Below are positions 1 through 6,510 of a stretch of DNA of 9,790 nt, piece by piece. Every line of letters starts with the position of its first letter. The stretch's first letter is position 1. A program made the translations under genes and the position numbers. Under the pieces are notes generated by a model. That model saw nothing but the letters and a program-made list of their open reading frames with translations, made no database searches and was not told the origin of the DNA. The DNA comes from an uncultured Cocleimonas sp. (GTDB lineage: Bacteria; Pseudomonadota; Gammaproteobacteria; Thiotrichales; Thiotrichaceae), in NCBI GenBank assembly GCA_937974135.1, contig CALJIH010000116.1, forward strand, positions 1 through 9,790, read 5' to 3'.

Positions 1-10
1 CTAACCATTT

Positions 11-37
11 AAAAAAACCCCTACTTTTACGAGGTTT
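11..37. repeat. Degenerate copy of the C-rich intergenic repeat
   Basis: The stretch contains CCCCTACTTTTA (18-29) followed by CGAGGTTT, closely resembling the CCCCTACTTTTA-GGCGGTTTT stretch at 779-799. It lacks the AAAAGACAC part of the 22-nt element. AAACC (15-19) and GGTTT (33-37) can form a weak 5-bp hairpin. A gene ending just left of the window could be using it as a 3' hairpin, as the other copies appear to be used, but that gene is not visible. Confidence 0.45.
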
Positions 38-212
38 ATAGTTAAAGGGTAATCCTGACTTTTGGTTACTATGGCTATGTTATTCGATAGTTTCGCCACA
101 AAACTTTTAATTAGTAATCATTTAACTTTTTATAATCAAGCTAATATAGTATTGAATTAAAAATAATCATAGATTATCAATCGTTAAGTATGATCTTTAG
201 TAAGGCACGAAC

Positions 213-752
213 ATGAATCGACGAAAATTTATATTAGGATCAATTGCAAGCGGAGTTGTCATCGGCAGTGGTGTTACTTGGATTGGTATTGAACAAAATC
301 AGGAGCCTCTCACACTTGATTTTGCGCTTACAAAACTTGATTTATTGATGAAACAGAATCCAAGCACAACTGGGGAATGGAGCCTATATCAGGTATTCAC
401 CCATCTAGCGCAGAGCGTTGAATATTCGATATTAGGTTATCCAGAACATAAATCAGAACTGTTTAAAAATACTGCGGGTAAAGCTGCGTTTTCAGTGTTC
501 AGTGCAAAAGGTAAAATGACTCATCCACTCAATGAAGTTATTCCAGGCGCTCCAGATTTTCAAAGTGATGAAAATATCACTGAAGCTTACGAACGATTTA
601 AGAAATCATTAATAGATTTTAAAAATCATCAAGGTGATCTGAAACCCCATTTTGCCTACGGACAGTTAACTAAACAACAATATGAAATGGCGCACGCCAT
701 GCATTTTAATAATCATTTAAAAGAGATTGTACTCACTAAAGTCAGTGCTTAA
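213..752 (+). CDS. Exported DUF1569-like (DinB-type helical) protein with Tat-like signal
   Basis: This encodes 179 residues. The ATG is preceded by TAAGG (201-205) at 7-nt spacing, which supports the start. The N-terminus MNRRKFILGS carries a twin arginine (R3, R4) followed by K-F and a hydrophobic stretch (about 7-26), so Tat export or an N-terminal anchor is likely. There is no lipobox cysteine. The body recalls the DUF1569 family, whose members resemble DinB/YfiT four-helix bundles: W-S-L-Y-Q-x(3)-H-x-A-Q-S-x-E-Y around residues 56-71, and a C-terminal H-F-A-Y-G-Q-L stretch leading to H161, H164 and H168. Those histidines with H64 are candidate metal ligands by analogy with DinB proteins; this is inference. 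No enzymatic role is known to me. The gene stands alone. A TATAAT at 131-136 is a possible -10 box but has only a poor -35. A C-rich repeat begins 16 bases after the stop. Confidence 0.75.
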   Translation: MNRRKFILGSIASGVVIGSGVTWIGIEQNQEPLTLDFALTKLDLLMKQNPSTTGEWSLYQVFTHLAQSVEYSILGYPEHKSELFKNTAGKAAFSVFSAKGKMTHPLNEVIPGAPDFQSDENITEAYERFKKSLIDFKNHQGDLKPHFAYGQLTKQQYEMAHAMHFNNHLKEIVLTKVSA

Positions 753-768
753 TCAGTAAATGTATTGA

Positions 769-790
769 AAAAGACACCCCCCTACTTTTA
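769..790 (+). repeat. 22-nt C-rich 3'-end repeat, copy 1
   Basis: The copy reads AAAAGACAC, then six C, then TACTTTTA. It differs at one base from the copies at 4278-4299 (inverted) and 8853-8874. It starts 16 bases after the stop codon of the exported DUF1569-like gene. It runs straight into GGCGGTTTT, whose G-rich part can pair imperfectly with the C run. It may therefore help end transcription, but it lacks a clean T tract on the plus strand. Confidence 0.8.
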
Positions 791-899
791 GGCGGTTTTG
801 CAAACCTTTCCTTCGGTTATCGTCGCTTCGTTCCATTATTATCTCGCCATGGCTCGGCTGAATGATATTAAATTTATGCATTTTTAAAACGTAAATAGA

Positions 900-946
900 G
901 CCTAGCTTATGCAACAAAAGCTTTAGTTGACGTTTTAAGGCTAGGC
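900..946. other. Two-tier hairpin inside composite repeat
   Basis: GCCTAGC (900-906) pairs perfectly with GCTAGGC (940-946). The stem extends by TT (907-908) with AA (937-938), leaving G939 bulged. Inside, CAACAAAAG (912-920) and CTTTAGTTG (921-929) form a near-perfect palindrome with one A/A mismatch. AAAACGT (886-892) and ACGTTTT (930-936) could form a competing pairing. There is no T tract, so a simple terminator is unlikely. Confidence 0.6.
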
Positions 947-989
947 GTAACCGGATAATTTATGCAAGGCTGGCCTCTTTTTTAAGGTA

Positions 990-1018
990 CAAAAAAGGCG
1001 TTCCTTTATGGAACGCCT
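990..1018 (-). terminator. Rho-independent terminator of acnB
   Basis: A perfect 9-bp inverted repeat, AGGCGTTCC (996-1004) and GGAACGCCT (1010-1018), has a 5-nt loop. Read on the minus strand the stem is followed directly by a run of six T (the A run at 991-996). It lies 25 bases past the acnB stop codon, the expected place for its intrinsic terminator. Confidence 0.92.
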
Positions 1019-1043
1019 CTTGATTCTCTTGGTAACGATTAGA

Positions 1044-3641
1044 TTAAGCAGTGACTACTGGAATATCTAATAATTTACCTTCACCAATCTTCGCAGATGC
1101 TTGATAAGACTCAATTTCATTGAAGTTGAGATAACGGTAAATATCCGCAGACATTGTGTCTAACTCTTGTGCATATTGCATGTATTCTTCTTTCGTCGGA
1201 ATCTTTCCAATTAGCGCTGCAACTGATGCTAACTCAGCAGACGCCAAGTAAACATTAGCGCCATCACCTAAACGATTCGGGAAGTTACGAGTTGATGTCG
1301 AAACCACCGTTGAACCTGCTTCAACACGTGCTTGGTTACCCATACACAATGAACAACCTGGCATTTCAGTACGTGCACCTGCTTTACCAAAAATACTGTA
1401 ATAACCTTCTTCCATAAGTTGATGCTCATCCATCTTAGTAGGAGGAACAACCCACATACGCGTTGGTACCGTAGTACCAGCTGCTTGAAGGAGCTTACCT
1501 GCAGCACGGAAATGACCGATATTAGTCATACATGAGCCTAGGAATACTTCATCAACTTTGTCTCCTGCTACTTCTGATAGGGTTTTCACGTCATCAGGAT
1601 CGTTTGGACAGGCCAAGATTGGCTCTTTGATTTCAGACATATTGATTTCAATCGTCTCAAAGTATTCCGCATCTGGATCAGCTTCCAGTAATTCAGGGTT
1701 AGCGAGCCATTCTTCCATATTTTCGATACGACGACCGATAGTACGAGCATCACCATAACCTTCAGCAACCATCCATTTCAGCATGACGATATTAGAAGTG
1801 ATGTATTCTGCAATCGAGTCTTTACCCAATTTGATAGTACAACCCCCAGCAGAGCGCTCGGCAGATGCATCGGATAATTCAAAGGCTTGTTCTACTTTTA
1901 AATCAGGTAGTCCTTCAATTTCTAGAATACGTCCACTAAACACATTCTTTTTGCCTTTCTTTTCAACCGTCAATAAACCACGTTTGATAGCAGCCAGTGG
2001 AATCGCATTAACCATGTCACGCAAAGTGATACCTGGTTGCATCTCGCCCGTGAAACGCACCAATACTGATTCAGGCATATCTAAAGGCATAACACCTGTC
2101 GCAGCTGCAAATGCCACCAAACCAGAACCAGCTGGAAATGAAATACCTAAAGGGAAACGAGTATGCGAATCACCACCAGTACCTACAGTATCGGGTAGCA
2201 ACATACGATTTAACCATGAGTGAATGATACCGTCCCCAGCGCGCAATGAAACCCCACCGCGATTCATAATGAAATCAGGTAAATTATGCTGTGTATCAAT
2301 ATCAACAGGCTTTGGATAAGCCGCTGTATGACAGAATGACTGCATGGTTAAATCAGCAGAGAAACCTAAACACGCTAGATCTTTAAGTTCATCACGAGTC
2401 ATTGGACCCGTTGTATCTTGAGAACCAACTGTGGTCATTTTAGGCTCACAATATTGTTCTGGTCGAACACCTTCAAGCCCACAGGCCTTACCTACCATTT
2501 TCTGCGCTAGTGTATAGCCTTTTGCTGATGATTCTGGCTCGTCTGGCTTGGCAAATACATCTGATGGCGGTAGGCCAAGTGCTTCACGTGCACGCGCTGT
2601 TAGGCCACGACCGATGATTAATGGGATACGGCCATTAGCACGGACTTCGTCAGGTAATACGGGTGTATTTAATTCGAATTCAGAGATAACTTCGTCAGTA
2701 CCTTCGCGCTTGACAACACCTTCGTATGGATAAACATCAATGACATCACCCATTTCCATTTTTGACACATCCATTTCGATCGGTAAAGCACCTGAATCTT
2801 CCATGGTGTTAAAGAAAATAGGCGCAATTTTATTCCCGAAGCAATAACCGCCTTCGCGTTTATTTGGGATATTTGGAATATCATCACCCATAGTCCAAAG
2901 TACAGAGTTTGTTGCTGATTTACGTGATGAGCCAGTACCTACAACGTCACCCACATAAGCAACAGGATGACCTTTTGCTTTTAATTCTTCAATTGTCTCA
3001 AGCGGATTTGAAACAAAATCAGGGCGCGGCATTTTAAGCATCGCTAACGCATGTAACGGAATATCAGGACGAGACCAAGCATCAGGTGCAGGCGATAAAT
3101 CATCCGTATTTGTTTCACCAGGCACTTTGAAAACGGTAACCGTTACTTTTTCCGCAAGAGGCGCTTTAGACGTAAACCATTCTGCATCTGCCCAAGATTG
3201 CATAATTTGTTTCGCATGGTCATTACCAGCATCAGATAAATCTTTAACATCATAGAACGCATCAAACATTAAAAGCGTATTTGATAATGCTGTCACTGCC
3301 GTTGGCGCTAACTTATCATTAGCTAAAGCGTCTATTAATGGCTTAATGTTGTAACCACCTAACATTGTGCCTAACAGCTCGGTGGCTTTAAGGTCATCGA
3401 TTAAAGGTGAAGTTGCTTCGCCTGTTGTCAATGCCGCTAAAAAACCCGCTTTAACATAAGCTGCTTGGTCAACACCCGCTGGAACGCGATTGGTAATCAA
3501 GTCTAACAACTCATCCTCCGTACCACTAGCTGGCTTCTTTAAAAGCTCGACAAGCTCTGCCGTTTGCTCAGCACTTAACGGTAATGGTGGTATGCCTTGC
3601 TCGGCACGCTCTGCAATATGTTGGTGATAAAGTTCTAACAC
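1044..3641 (-). CDS. acnB: Aconitate hydratase B / 2-methylisocitrate dehydratase
   Basis: Bifunctional aconitase B interconverts citrate and isocitrate through cis-aconitate in the cytosolic TCA cycle. In other gammaproteobacteria it also hydrates 2-methyl-cis-aconitate. The protein has 865 residues, the same as E. coli AcnB, and aligns end to end apart from a slightly shorter loop near residue 205 and a longer C-terminal tail. The N-terminal HEAT-like domain (about 1-160) is characteristic of the B type. The swivel domain follows, with the TGSSRKSATNS motif. The [4Fe-4S] ligands are C704 (GSCMTNIGHF) and C763/C766 (PGCSLCMGNQ), spaced 59 and 3 as in E. coli. The start is GTG at 3641-3639, with AAGGA eight bases upstream; the sequence MLELYHQHIAERA fits the family N-terminus. 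It is transcribed alone, divergent from the PqiA-like gene, and ends at a strong terminator. AcnB enzymes can bind mRNA when the cluster is lost; whether this one does is unknown. Confidence 0.98.
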   Translation of the reverse strand: MLELYHQHIAERAEQGIPPLPLSAEQTAELVELLKKPASGTEDELLDLITNRVPAGVDQAAYVKAGFLAALTTGEATSPLIDDLKATELLGTMLGGYNIKPLIDALANDKLAPTAVTALSNTLLMFDAFYDVKDLSDAGNDHAKQIMQSWADAEWFTSKAPLAEKVTVTVFKVPGETNTDDLSPAPDAWSRPDIPLHALAMLKMPRPDFVSNPLETIEELKAKGHPVAYVGDVVGTGSSRKSATNSVLWTMGDDIPNIPNKREGGYCFGNKIAPIFFNTMEDSGALPIEMDVSKMEMGDVIDVYPYEGVVKREGTDEVISEFELNTPVLPDEVRANGRIPLIIGRGLTARAREALGLPPSDVFAKPDEPESSAKGYTLAQKMVGKACGLEGVRPEQYCEPKMTTVGSQDTTGPMTRDELKDLACLGFSADLTMQSFCHTAAYPKPVDIDTQHNLPDFIMNRGGVSLRAGDGIIHSWLNRMLLPDTVGTGGDSHTRFPLGISFPAGSGLVAFAAATGVMPLDMPESVLVRFTGEMQPGITLRDMVNAIPLAAIKRGLLTVEKKGKKNVFSGRILEIEGLPDLKVEQAFELSDASAERSAGGCTIKLGKDSIAEYITSNIVMLKWMVAEGYGDARTIGRRIENMEEWLANPELLEADPDAEYFETIEINMSEIKEPILACPNDPDDVKTLSEVAGDKVDEVFLGSCMTNIGHFRAAGKLLQAAGTTVPTRMWVVPPTKMDEHQLMEEGYYSIFGKAGARTEMPGCSLCMGNQARVEAGSTVVSTSTRNFPNRLGDGANVYLASAELASVAALIGKIPTKEEYMQYAQELDTMSADIYRYLNFNEIESYQASAKIGEGKLLDIPVVTA

Positions 3642-3737
3642 AATTAAATTCCTTGGTACTTAAAAAATTAGGCCAATATAATCGTCTAATCCAGCTATAT
3701 AGGCAAGCTTAACTTTTAAATCATAGTTATTAAAACG

Positions 3738-3766
3738 TTATGAAAACCAGTTGTTAAGCTTATAAT
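3738..3766 (+). promoter_or_regulatory. Candidate promoter giving a leaderless PqiA-like mRNA
   Basis: A perfect TATAAT occupies 3761-3766. A poor -35 (TTATGA, 3738-3743) lies 17 bases upstream. The start codon A is at 3773, 7 bases past the -10 box, which is where transcription would normally begin. The 16 bases before the ATG hold no Shine-Dalgarno sequence. An in-frame TAA at 3755-3757, with no start codon between it and 3773, prevents an earlier start. Confidence 0.5.
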
Positions 3767-3772
3767 GACAGC

Positions 3773-4270
3773 ATGCATTCAATAATTAGAAAACATCCAA
3801 AACAGGGCATACTTCTCAACCTTTTGCTATTACTGGCGTTGGCCTTGTTAGTTATTGGTGTATCTGCACCATTATTGACACTTGAGAAGATGTATTTCTT
3901 CGAAAATACAGTCACTTTAATCACAACAGTGAAAGGTTTATTTATTCAGAAAGATTGGTTTCTGTTTATTGTTATTGGCGTTTTTAGTTTGTGTATCCCC
4001 GTGATTAAAATTGCAGGTTTAGTGTTAATTTTAAACATGGAATATGCCAAGCATTCATTTTTAGATAAAACCTTACACATCATTGAATTAGTCGGTAAAT
4101 GGTCGATGTTGGATGTCTTTGTTGTCGCCCTACTCCTAGTATCGGTGAAATTGGGTGTATTAGCTAAAGTTGAAGTTCATTACGGTTTGTATGCATTCGC
4201 TGCTTCCGTTTTGATTACCATGAGTATAAGTTTGTGGATTTACCTGTTATCCAAACAGGCAACAGATTAA
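3773..4270 (+). CDS. Single-domain paraquat-inducible protein A (PqiA-like) membrane protein
   Basis: This inner-membrane protein of 165 residues has four predicted transmembrane helices (about 13-35, 62-88, 112-131 and 138-160). The stretch at 108-128, beginning GKWSMLDVFVVALL, is the signature of the PqiA family. E. coli PqiA is about 400 residues with two such modules and zinc-ribbon-like cysteine pairs; this is one module with no CxxC pair. PqiA/LetA-type proteins work with MCE-domain partners in envelope lipid transport. No MCE gene lies next to this one, so its partner, if any, is elsewhere. The gene diverges from acnB across 131 bases. The ATG has no recognisable Shine-Dalgarno but sits 7 bases after a TATAAT, suggesting leaderless expression. 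The stop is followed within 8 bases by an inverted copy of the 22-nt repeat. Confidence 0.85.
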   Translation: MHSIIRKHPKQGILLNLLLLLALALLVIGVSAPLLTLEKMYFFENTVTLITTVKGLFIQKDWFLFIVIGVFSLCIPVIKIAGLVLILNMEYAKHSFLDKTLHIIELVGKWSMLDVFVVALLLVSVKLGVLAKVEVHYGLYAFAASVLITMSISLWIYLLSKQATD

Positions 4271-4299
4271 AACCCCTTAAAAGTGGGGGGGTGTCTTTT
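4271..4299 (+). terminator. Possible terminator formed by repeat copy after PqiA-like gene
   Basis: Directly after the stop codon, CCCC (4273-4276) can pair with part of the seven-G run (4285-4291) across a TTAAAAGT loop. It is followed by TGTCTTTT. This is a short G+C hairpin with a modest T tract. It is made from the inverted 22-nt repeat, so the repeat may have been co-opted as a terminator. Intrinsic strength is uncertain. Confidence 0.45.
4278..4299 (-). repeat. 22-nt C-rich 3'-end repeat, copy 2 (inverted)
   Basis: The plus strand reads TAAAAGT, seven G, TGTCTTTT. This is the exact reverse complement of the copy at 8853-8874 over all 22 bases. It lies 8 bases past the PqiA-like stop. 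Blocks B, C and D of the composite elements are not found beside it, so it is a solo copy. Confidence 0.85.
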
Positions 4300-4568
4300 C
4301 CACTCTTTTTTACGAATAAAACAATACAAATATCTGAATACTCAATCGTTTTAGTATTATTGAACTCTCTTCACCACTTATCCACTAATAGCCGAGTTTA
4401 ATCTGGTTAACATTCGCTCAGTTTTGTGTAAAAGGATATAAAGCATAAACTTGCGCAAGGATGACGTGTTTAACCAGACAATCAGTTTGTTCTCCTGATT
4501 ATTGTTGATTGAATCGATGTGTAGTTGAGAATCGATGGTTAAATACGAGGAGATAGGATTAATTTTTC
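4300..4568 (+). promoter_or_regulatory. Upstream region of the TSP3-OmpA operon with several symmetric sites
   Basis: This 269-base non-coding leader precedes the operon. It has an inverted repeat TCTGGTTAA (4402-4410) / TTAACCAGA (4470-4478). Between the arms is a perfect palindrome CTTGCGCAAG (4450-4459), and TATAAA lies at 4437-4442. Two direct copies of GAATCGATG (4511-4519 and 4529-4537) are 18 bases apart, each preceded by a TTGA. GAGGAG (4547-4552) and AGGA (4555-4558) are the likely ribosome-binding stretch, AGGA lying ten bases from the ATG. I cannot assign a -35/-10 pair with confidence. Confidence 0.4.
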
Positions 4569-6434
4569 ATGAAGAAAAGCTCGCTAAAAATATACATATT
4601 ACTGACACTAATTGCTTCTGGAATTTGGATTGCAGGTAGTTGGTGGCACTATGCATGTAATATTAAAAACACTTGCGGCACGCAACACAATCTAGCCTCG
4701 AATGTTGATACCGAGACTAGCTCACAAAATTCCTCAGCAGATACCACAGAGTCAGTCATCGATACCGATGGCGACGGCTTAAGTGATGCTGAAGAAGCAA
4801 GACTAGGAACAGACCCACTCTTAACTGACACTGATCAAGACAGTATTTCGGATAGCGAAGAAGTTGGCGTCAATTTAGATGCCCCCTTAGACAGCGATGA
4901 AGATAATTTAATTGATGCGCTTGATTTAGATGACGACAACGACGGTCTACTTACTCGTGATGAAGAAAAAGTTGGCACCAGTTCGTTACATGCCGATACT
5001 GATGAAGACGGAATTTTAGATAATATAGAGGTTGGCGAAGATATTACTGCTCCGCTTGATACAGATGGTGACGGTATCATCAATGCATTAGATACTGATG
5101 ATGATGATGACAATATAGATACCATCAAAGAAGCCTTGCTAGGTACAAATCCATTATTAAACGATACCGATGGTGATGGAATATCTGATAGCGAAGAAAT
5201 TGGTAGCGTTACTGACAAGCCGCTCGATGAAAACAAGAATGGCGTTTTAGATGCTGTTGAAACTGACGCAAGTCTAGATCAAGACAAAGATGGTTTACCC
5301 GATGCTATTGAAGCAAAACTAAACACTGACCCCAAAAAATCAGATACAGATGGAGACGGTATTAGCGACGCTCTTGAAGTTGGTAGCAATGTGAACCAAC
5401 CTCTAGATAGTGATTTAGACGGCATCATCGATGCTTTAGATGCTACTGATAATAGCGATACAGATAATGATGGTTTAACCGACCAAGAAGAAATTAAACT
5501 TAAAAGTAATCCGCAACTCGCTGATTCTGATAGTGACGGGATTAATGACCTAGAAGAAATAGGAAAGAACCCAGATCAACCATTAGACACTGACAATGAT
5601 GGTATTTTGAATCTCAATGATACAGATGACGATAACGATAATCTAAGTACTCGATATGAGACTCGAATTGGAACCAACCCTTTAACCCAAGATTCTGATA
5701 AAGATGGCTTGCTTGATAATATAGAAGCCAAAGCACCAAATTCAGATGAACTTCAAGATACTGATCAGGATAAGTTAATTAACCCAATCGATAGCGACGA
5801 CGATAATGATGGTATCGCAACCTTTGATGAATTAGCTTTGGGTACTGACCCGCTAAAAAAAGATACTGATAATGATGGTATTTCTGATGCCGATGAAATT
5901 GGTTCAGATTTAAAATCTGCTTTAGATACTGACAAAGATGGAATTATTGATGCACTAGATTCGACTAATGATGTGGTTGAAATCGCTGATAATAGTAAAA
6001 CTGAAGGTGGCTCTAACTCTGGCGAAGCCTCTAATTCCAATGATTCAGCAAAATCTGTTAGCCTAGAATTAACAGGTGAAGACAATAAAGAGACCATTCA
6101 GTCATCTATATTGTATTTTCCGTACCTATCTGCTGATCCAGAAATTAAAGGTGATGCCACAGATTATCTTGATAAAGTGGCAGCTTGGTTAAAACAAAGC
6201 CCAGAAAATAAAATCAATCTTACCGGTCATACCGACAATATTGGTTCGAAACAGTCAAATCTCGCTCTAGGTATTCGTAGAGTTATGGTAATAAGAGGTT
6301 TATTAATTGATCGAGGCGCTCCTATTTCACAAATTGAAATCATGTCTAGAGGTGAATCTAAGCCCATCACTTCCAATAAAACAAAAGCAGGACGCTTTAA
6401 AAATAGACGTGTAGAAATTGAGCCAATTAAATAA
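4569..6434 (+). CDS. Inner-membrane-anchored OmpA-domain protein with TSP3-type Ca2+-binding stalk
   Basis: This encodes 621 residues. One transmembrane helix (about 8-28) follows a lysine-rich N-terminus, predicting N-in and C-out. Two cysteines (C30, C36) follow the helix; C30 has no lipobox, so this is not a lipoprotein. Residues 65-468 are seven supra-repeats of about 58 residues. Each holds up to three DxDxDG-type loops like thrombospondin type 3 repeats, which bind Ca2+. Some loops are eroded (for example around 181-190). A Ser/Asn/Glu-rich linker spans about 470-505. Residues 508-620 are an OmpA C-terminal domain with TGHTDNIGS, the D556 and R571 positions used to bind diaminopimelate of peptidoglycan, and the terminal KNRRVEIEPI motif. 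The inferred role is an extended tether between inner membrane and cell wall. The next gene starts 76 bases downstream in the same direction; between them is only a weak hairpin (ATTAGAG 6447-6453 / CTCTAAT 6458-6464). Confidence 0.88.
   Translation: MKKSSLKIYILLTLIASGIWIAGSWWHYACNIKNTCGTQHNLASNVDTETSSQNSSADTTESVIDTDGDGLSDAEEARLGTDPLLTDTDQDSISDSEEVGVNLDAPLDSDEDNLIDALDLDDDNDGLLTRDEEKVGTSSLHADTDEDGILDNIEVGEDITAPLDTDGDGIINALDTDDDDDNIDTIKEALLGTNPLLNDTDGDGISDSEEIGSVTDKPLDENKNGVLDAVETDASLDQDKDGLPDAIEAKLNTDPKKSDTDGDGISDALEVGSNVNQPLDSDLDGIIDALDATDNSDTDNDGLTDQEEIKLKSNPQLADSDSDGINDLEEIGKNPDQPLDTDNDGILNLNDTDDDNDNLSTRYETRIGTNPLTQDSDKDGLLDNIEAKAPNSDELQDTDQDKLINPIDSDDDNDGIATFDELALGTDPLKKDTDNDGISDADEIGSDLKSALDTDKDGIIDALDSTNDVVEIADNSKTEGGSNSGEASNSNDSAKSVSLELTGEDNKETIQSSILYFPYLSADPEIKGDATDYLDKVAAWLKQSPENKINLTGHTDNIGSKQSNLALGIRRVMVIRGLLIDRGAPISQIEIMSRGESKPITSNKTKAGRFKNRRVEIEPIK
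4761..5972 (+). repeat. Seven tandem ~58-codon TSP3-like supra-repeats
   Basis: At protein level the units begin near residues 65, 124, 182, 241, 301, 358 and 414. A typical unit is DGLSDAEEARLGTDP, then an acidic loop ending SDSEEVG, then PLDxDxDGIIDALD. Units 1, 2, 5 and 6 end in a DDD(D/N) linker. The glycine-threonine-(N/D)-proline step recurs between the first and second loops. The nucleotide copies are clearly diverged, so recent expansion by slippage is unlikely. Confidence 0.85.
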
Positions 6435-6510
6435 AAATAGTTGAGAATTAGAGACAACTCTAATAATTTTAGACAAATCTCAGTAAAAATAGAATTAAAA
6501 GGATTTAATC

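Larger units (their letters stand above)
769..985 (+). repeat. Composite intergenic repeat, copy 1 (block order A-B-C-D)
   Basis: Four blocks of this intergenic stretch recur at 8853-9046. A is the 22-nt element (769-790). B is GGCGGTTTTG-CAAACC and following bases through a CCTTCGG hairpin (791-830, about 35 of 42 aligned positions shared). C is TTTTTAAAACGTAAATAGA (881-899). D is AAGGCTGGCCTCTTTTTTAA (966-985, 17 of 20 shared). The other copy has the order A-C-B-D. A hairpin occupies 900-946. No coding capacity is visible. It looks like a non-autonomous dispersed repeat, but the exact element borders and any target-site duplication cannot be fixed from two diverged copies. Confidence 0.55.

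Noticed and set aside
1558..2733. Plus-strand open frames (1558-1758, 1783-2223, 2548-2733) and minus-strand off-frame ORFs inside acnB
   Set aside because: They lie fully within the well-conserved acnB coding frame, have no ribosome-binding sites or recognisable domains, and arise from codon bias.
4569..4660. Lipoprotein signal in the TSP3-OmpA protein
   Set aside because: The cysteine after the helix is preceded by H-Y-A, which does not fit the lipobox, and the charged N-terminus plus helix reads better as a membrane anchor.
4649..6457. Serine-rich minus-strand open frames (4649-4831, 4835-5236, 5765-6097, 6227-6457)
   Set aside because: They are the complement of the Asp-rich GAT/GAC repeats, which read as Ser/Ile-rich protein on the opposite strand. 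They are antisense shadows of the TSP3-OmpA gene.
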